DNA from: Chloroflexota bacterium
GTDB taxonomy: Bacteria > Chloroflexota > Anaerolineae > Anaerolineales > Villigracilaceae
Assembly: GCA_016234485.1 (NCBI GenBank)
Contig: JACRBL010000036.1
Span: 147,799-211,798 of the forward strand
Length of the DNA stretch: 64,000 bases
Direction: 5' to 3'
Part shown: positions 63,679 to 64,000 of the stretch, piece after piece
Numbering within the stretch: the stretch's first letter is position 1
How the letters are laid out: each line of letters begins with the position of its first letter
Notes under the pieces: model-generated
Database searches by the model: none
What the model was told of the DNA's origin: nothing
Seen by the model: the letters and a program-made list of their open reading frames with translations, nothing else
Program-made: the position numbers and the translations under genes

Positions 63679-64000
63679 ATGAAAAACAAACTTCCCTTAC
63701 TGATTGGCGGATTCCTCGCAGTTCTCATGGTCGTTGGAGCGATCGGCGCGGGCGTGGCCTACGCGGACGACACTACGCCTCCCGCTGGACTTTTTGGCGG
63801 ACGCGGCGGACCTCACGGCGCTCGCGGCCTCGGGACGGCTGAACTCGAAGCCGCCGCCGAAGTCCTCGGCATGACCTCCGATGATCTCAAATCTGCCTTG
63901 CAAAGCGGACAGACCCTCGCAGAGATCGCCACCGAAAAAGGCGTAGACATCGCCGACGTGCAGGCCGCCATCGAGGCTGTGCATCACGAAGAGATGCGCG
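63679..64000 (+). CDS. Secreted protein with LTxxxLKxALQSGxTLAEI-type repeat (cut by right edge)
   Basis: The frame starts at ATG 63679 behind AAAGGAG and runs off the window, so it is absent from the ORF track. Residues 1-29 are a signal peptide (LLIGGFLAVLMVVGAIGAGV, then AYADD). A Gly/Arg-rich segment follows, then EVLGMTSDDLKSALQSGQTL and AEIATEKGVDIADVQAAIEA. This helical unit occurs in many secreted Gram-positive and Chloroflexota proteins of unknown role, often with short-chain repeats. About 107 codons are visible. Confidence 0.8.
   Translation, partial: MKNKLPLLIGGFLAVLMVVGAIGAGVAYADDTTPPAGLFGGRGGPHGARGLGTAELEAAAEVLGMTSDDLKSALQSGQTLAEIATEKGVDIADVQAAIEAVHHEEMR

Overview
The window looks like a chromosomal segment of a high-GC member of the Chloroflexota, most likely class Anaerolineae. 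The reasons are indirect: many lipoproteins with Thr/Pro-rich linkers, an NBR1-Ig plus CAP lipoprotein, an SH3 lipoprotein, a RecG with an extra N-terminal region, and dense families of degenerate hairpin repeats between genes. No rRNA, tRNA, CRISPR array, transposase or phage gene was found. The taxonomic call is an inference.

Layout. 1-9.7 kb (minus strand): a surface-glycan style run with a Gfo/Idh/MocA oxidoreductase (cut by the left edge), sulfotransferase, AT-rich Cys/His protein, half-size EamA transporter, alkaline-phosphatase-fold transferase lacking the sulfatase motif, CDP-glycerol-transferase-like GT, two membrane proteins, a methyltransferase and an SH3 lipoprotein. 9.8-19.9 kb (minus): rpoC alone without rpoB, creatininase-like protein, class A penicillin-binding protein, MaoC dehydratase and GNAT protein. 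20.1-32.5 kb (plus): a glycosidase-like protein, a Na/Ca exchanger, then one tight run of eight genes: B12-dependent glutamate-mutase-like fusion, opine-dehydrogenase-like enzyme, asparagine synthetase, UPF0316 protein, CBS protein, ArsB/NhaD-type transporter and two PstA/DarA-like PII proteins. 32.6-41.4 kb (minus): TIM-barrel endonuclease-like protein, DgkA, YbeY, PgpH-type c-di-AMP phosphodiesterase, YqeY, propeller lipoprotein, GNAT, transporter and epoxide-hydrolase-like enzyme. 41.5-50.6 kb (minus): STAND ATPase with TPRs, CAP lipoprotein, degenerate DNA-methylase-like protein, diguanylate cyclase and HutI. 51.1-57.5 kb (mixed): CorA with a structured leader, SMP-30 protein, acyltransferase, LuxR/hydrolase/cyclase-like fusion, coiled-coil protein and CoaD. 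57.6-64 kb: RecG, a TIR-STAND protein and a secreted protein cut by the right edge.

Three themes stand out. First, several palindromic repeat families that normally sit between genes also lie inside reading frames: the TIR-STAND gene carries several, one probably frameshifting its 3' end, and the other STAND gene, RecG, the methylase-like protein and the acyltransferase carry others. Second, the c-di-AMP phosphodiesterase PgpH lies close to two PstA/DarA-like receptors coupled to a transporter, a CBS protein and a UPF0316 protein. Third, several genes have an extended -10 box (TGnTAWAAT) only 6-7 nt before ATG, predicting leaderless mRNAs.

All calls come from reading the sequence and the supplied translations; no database search was run. 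Domain positions are approximate.
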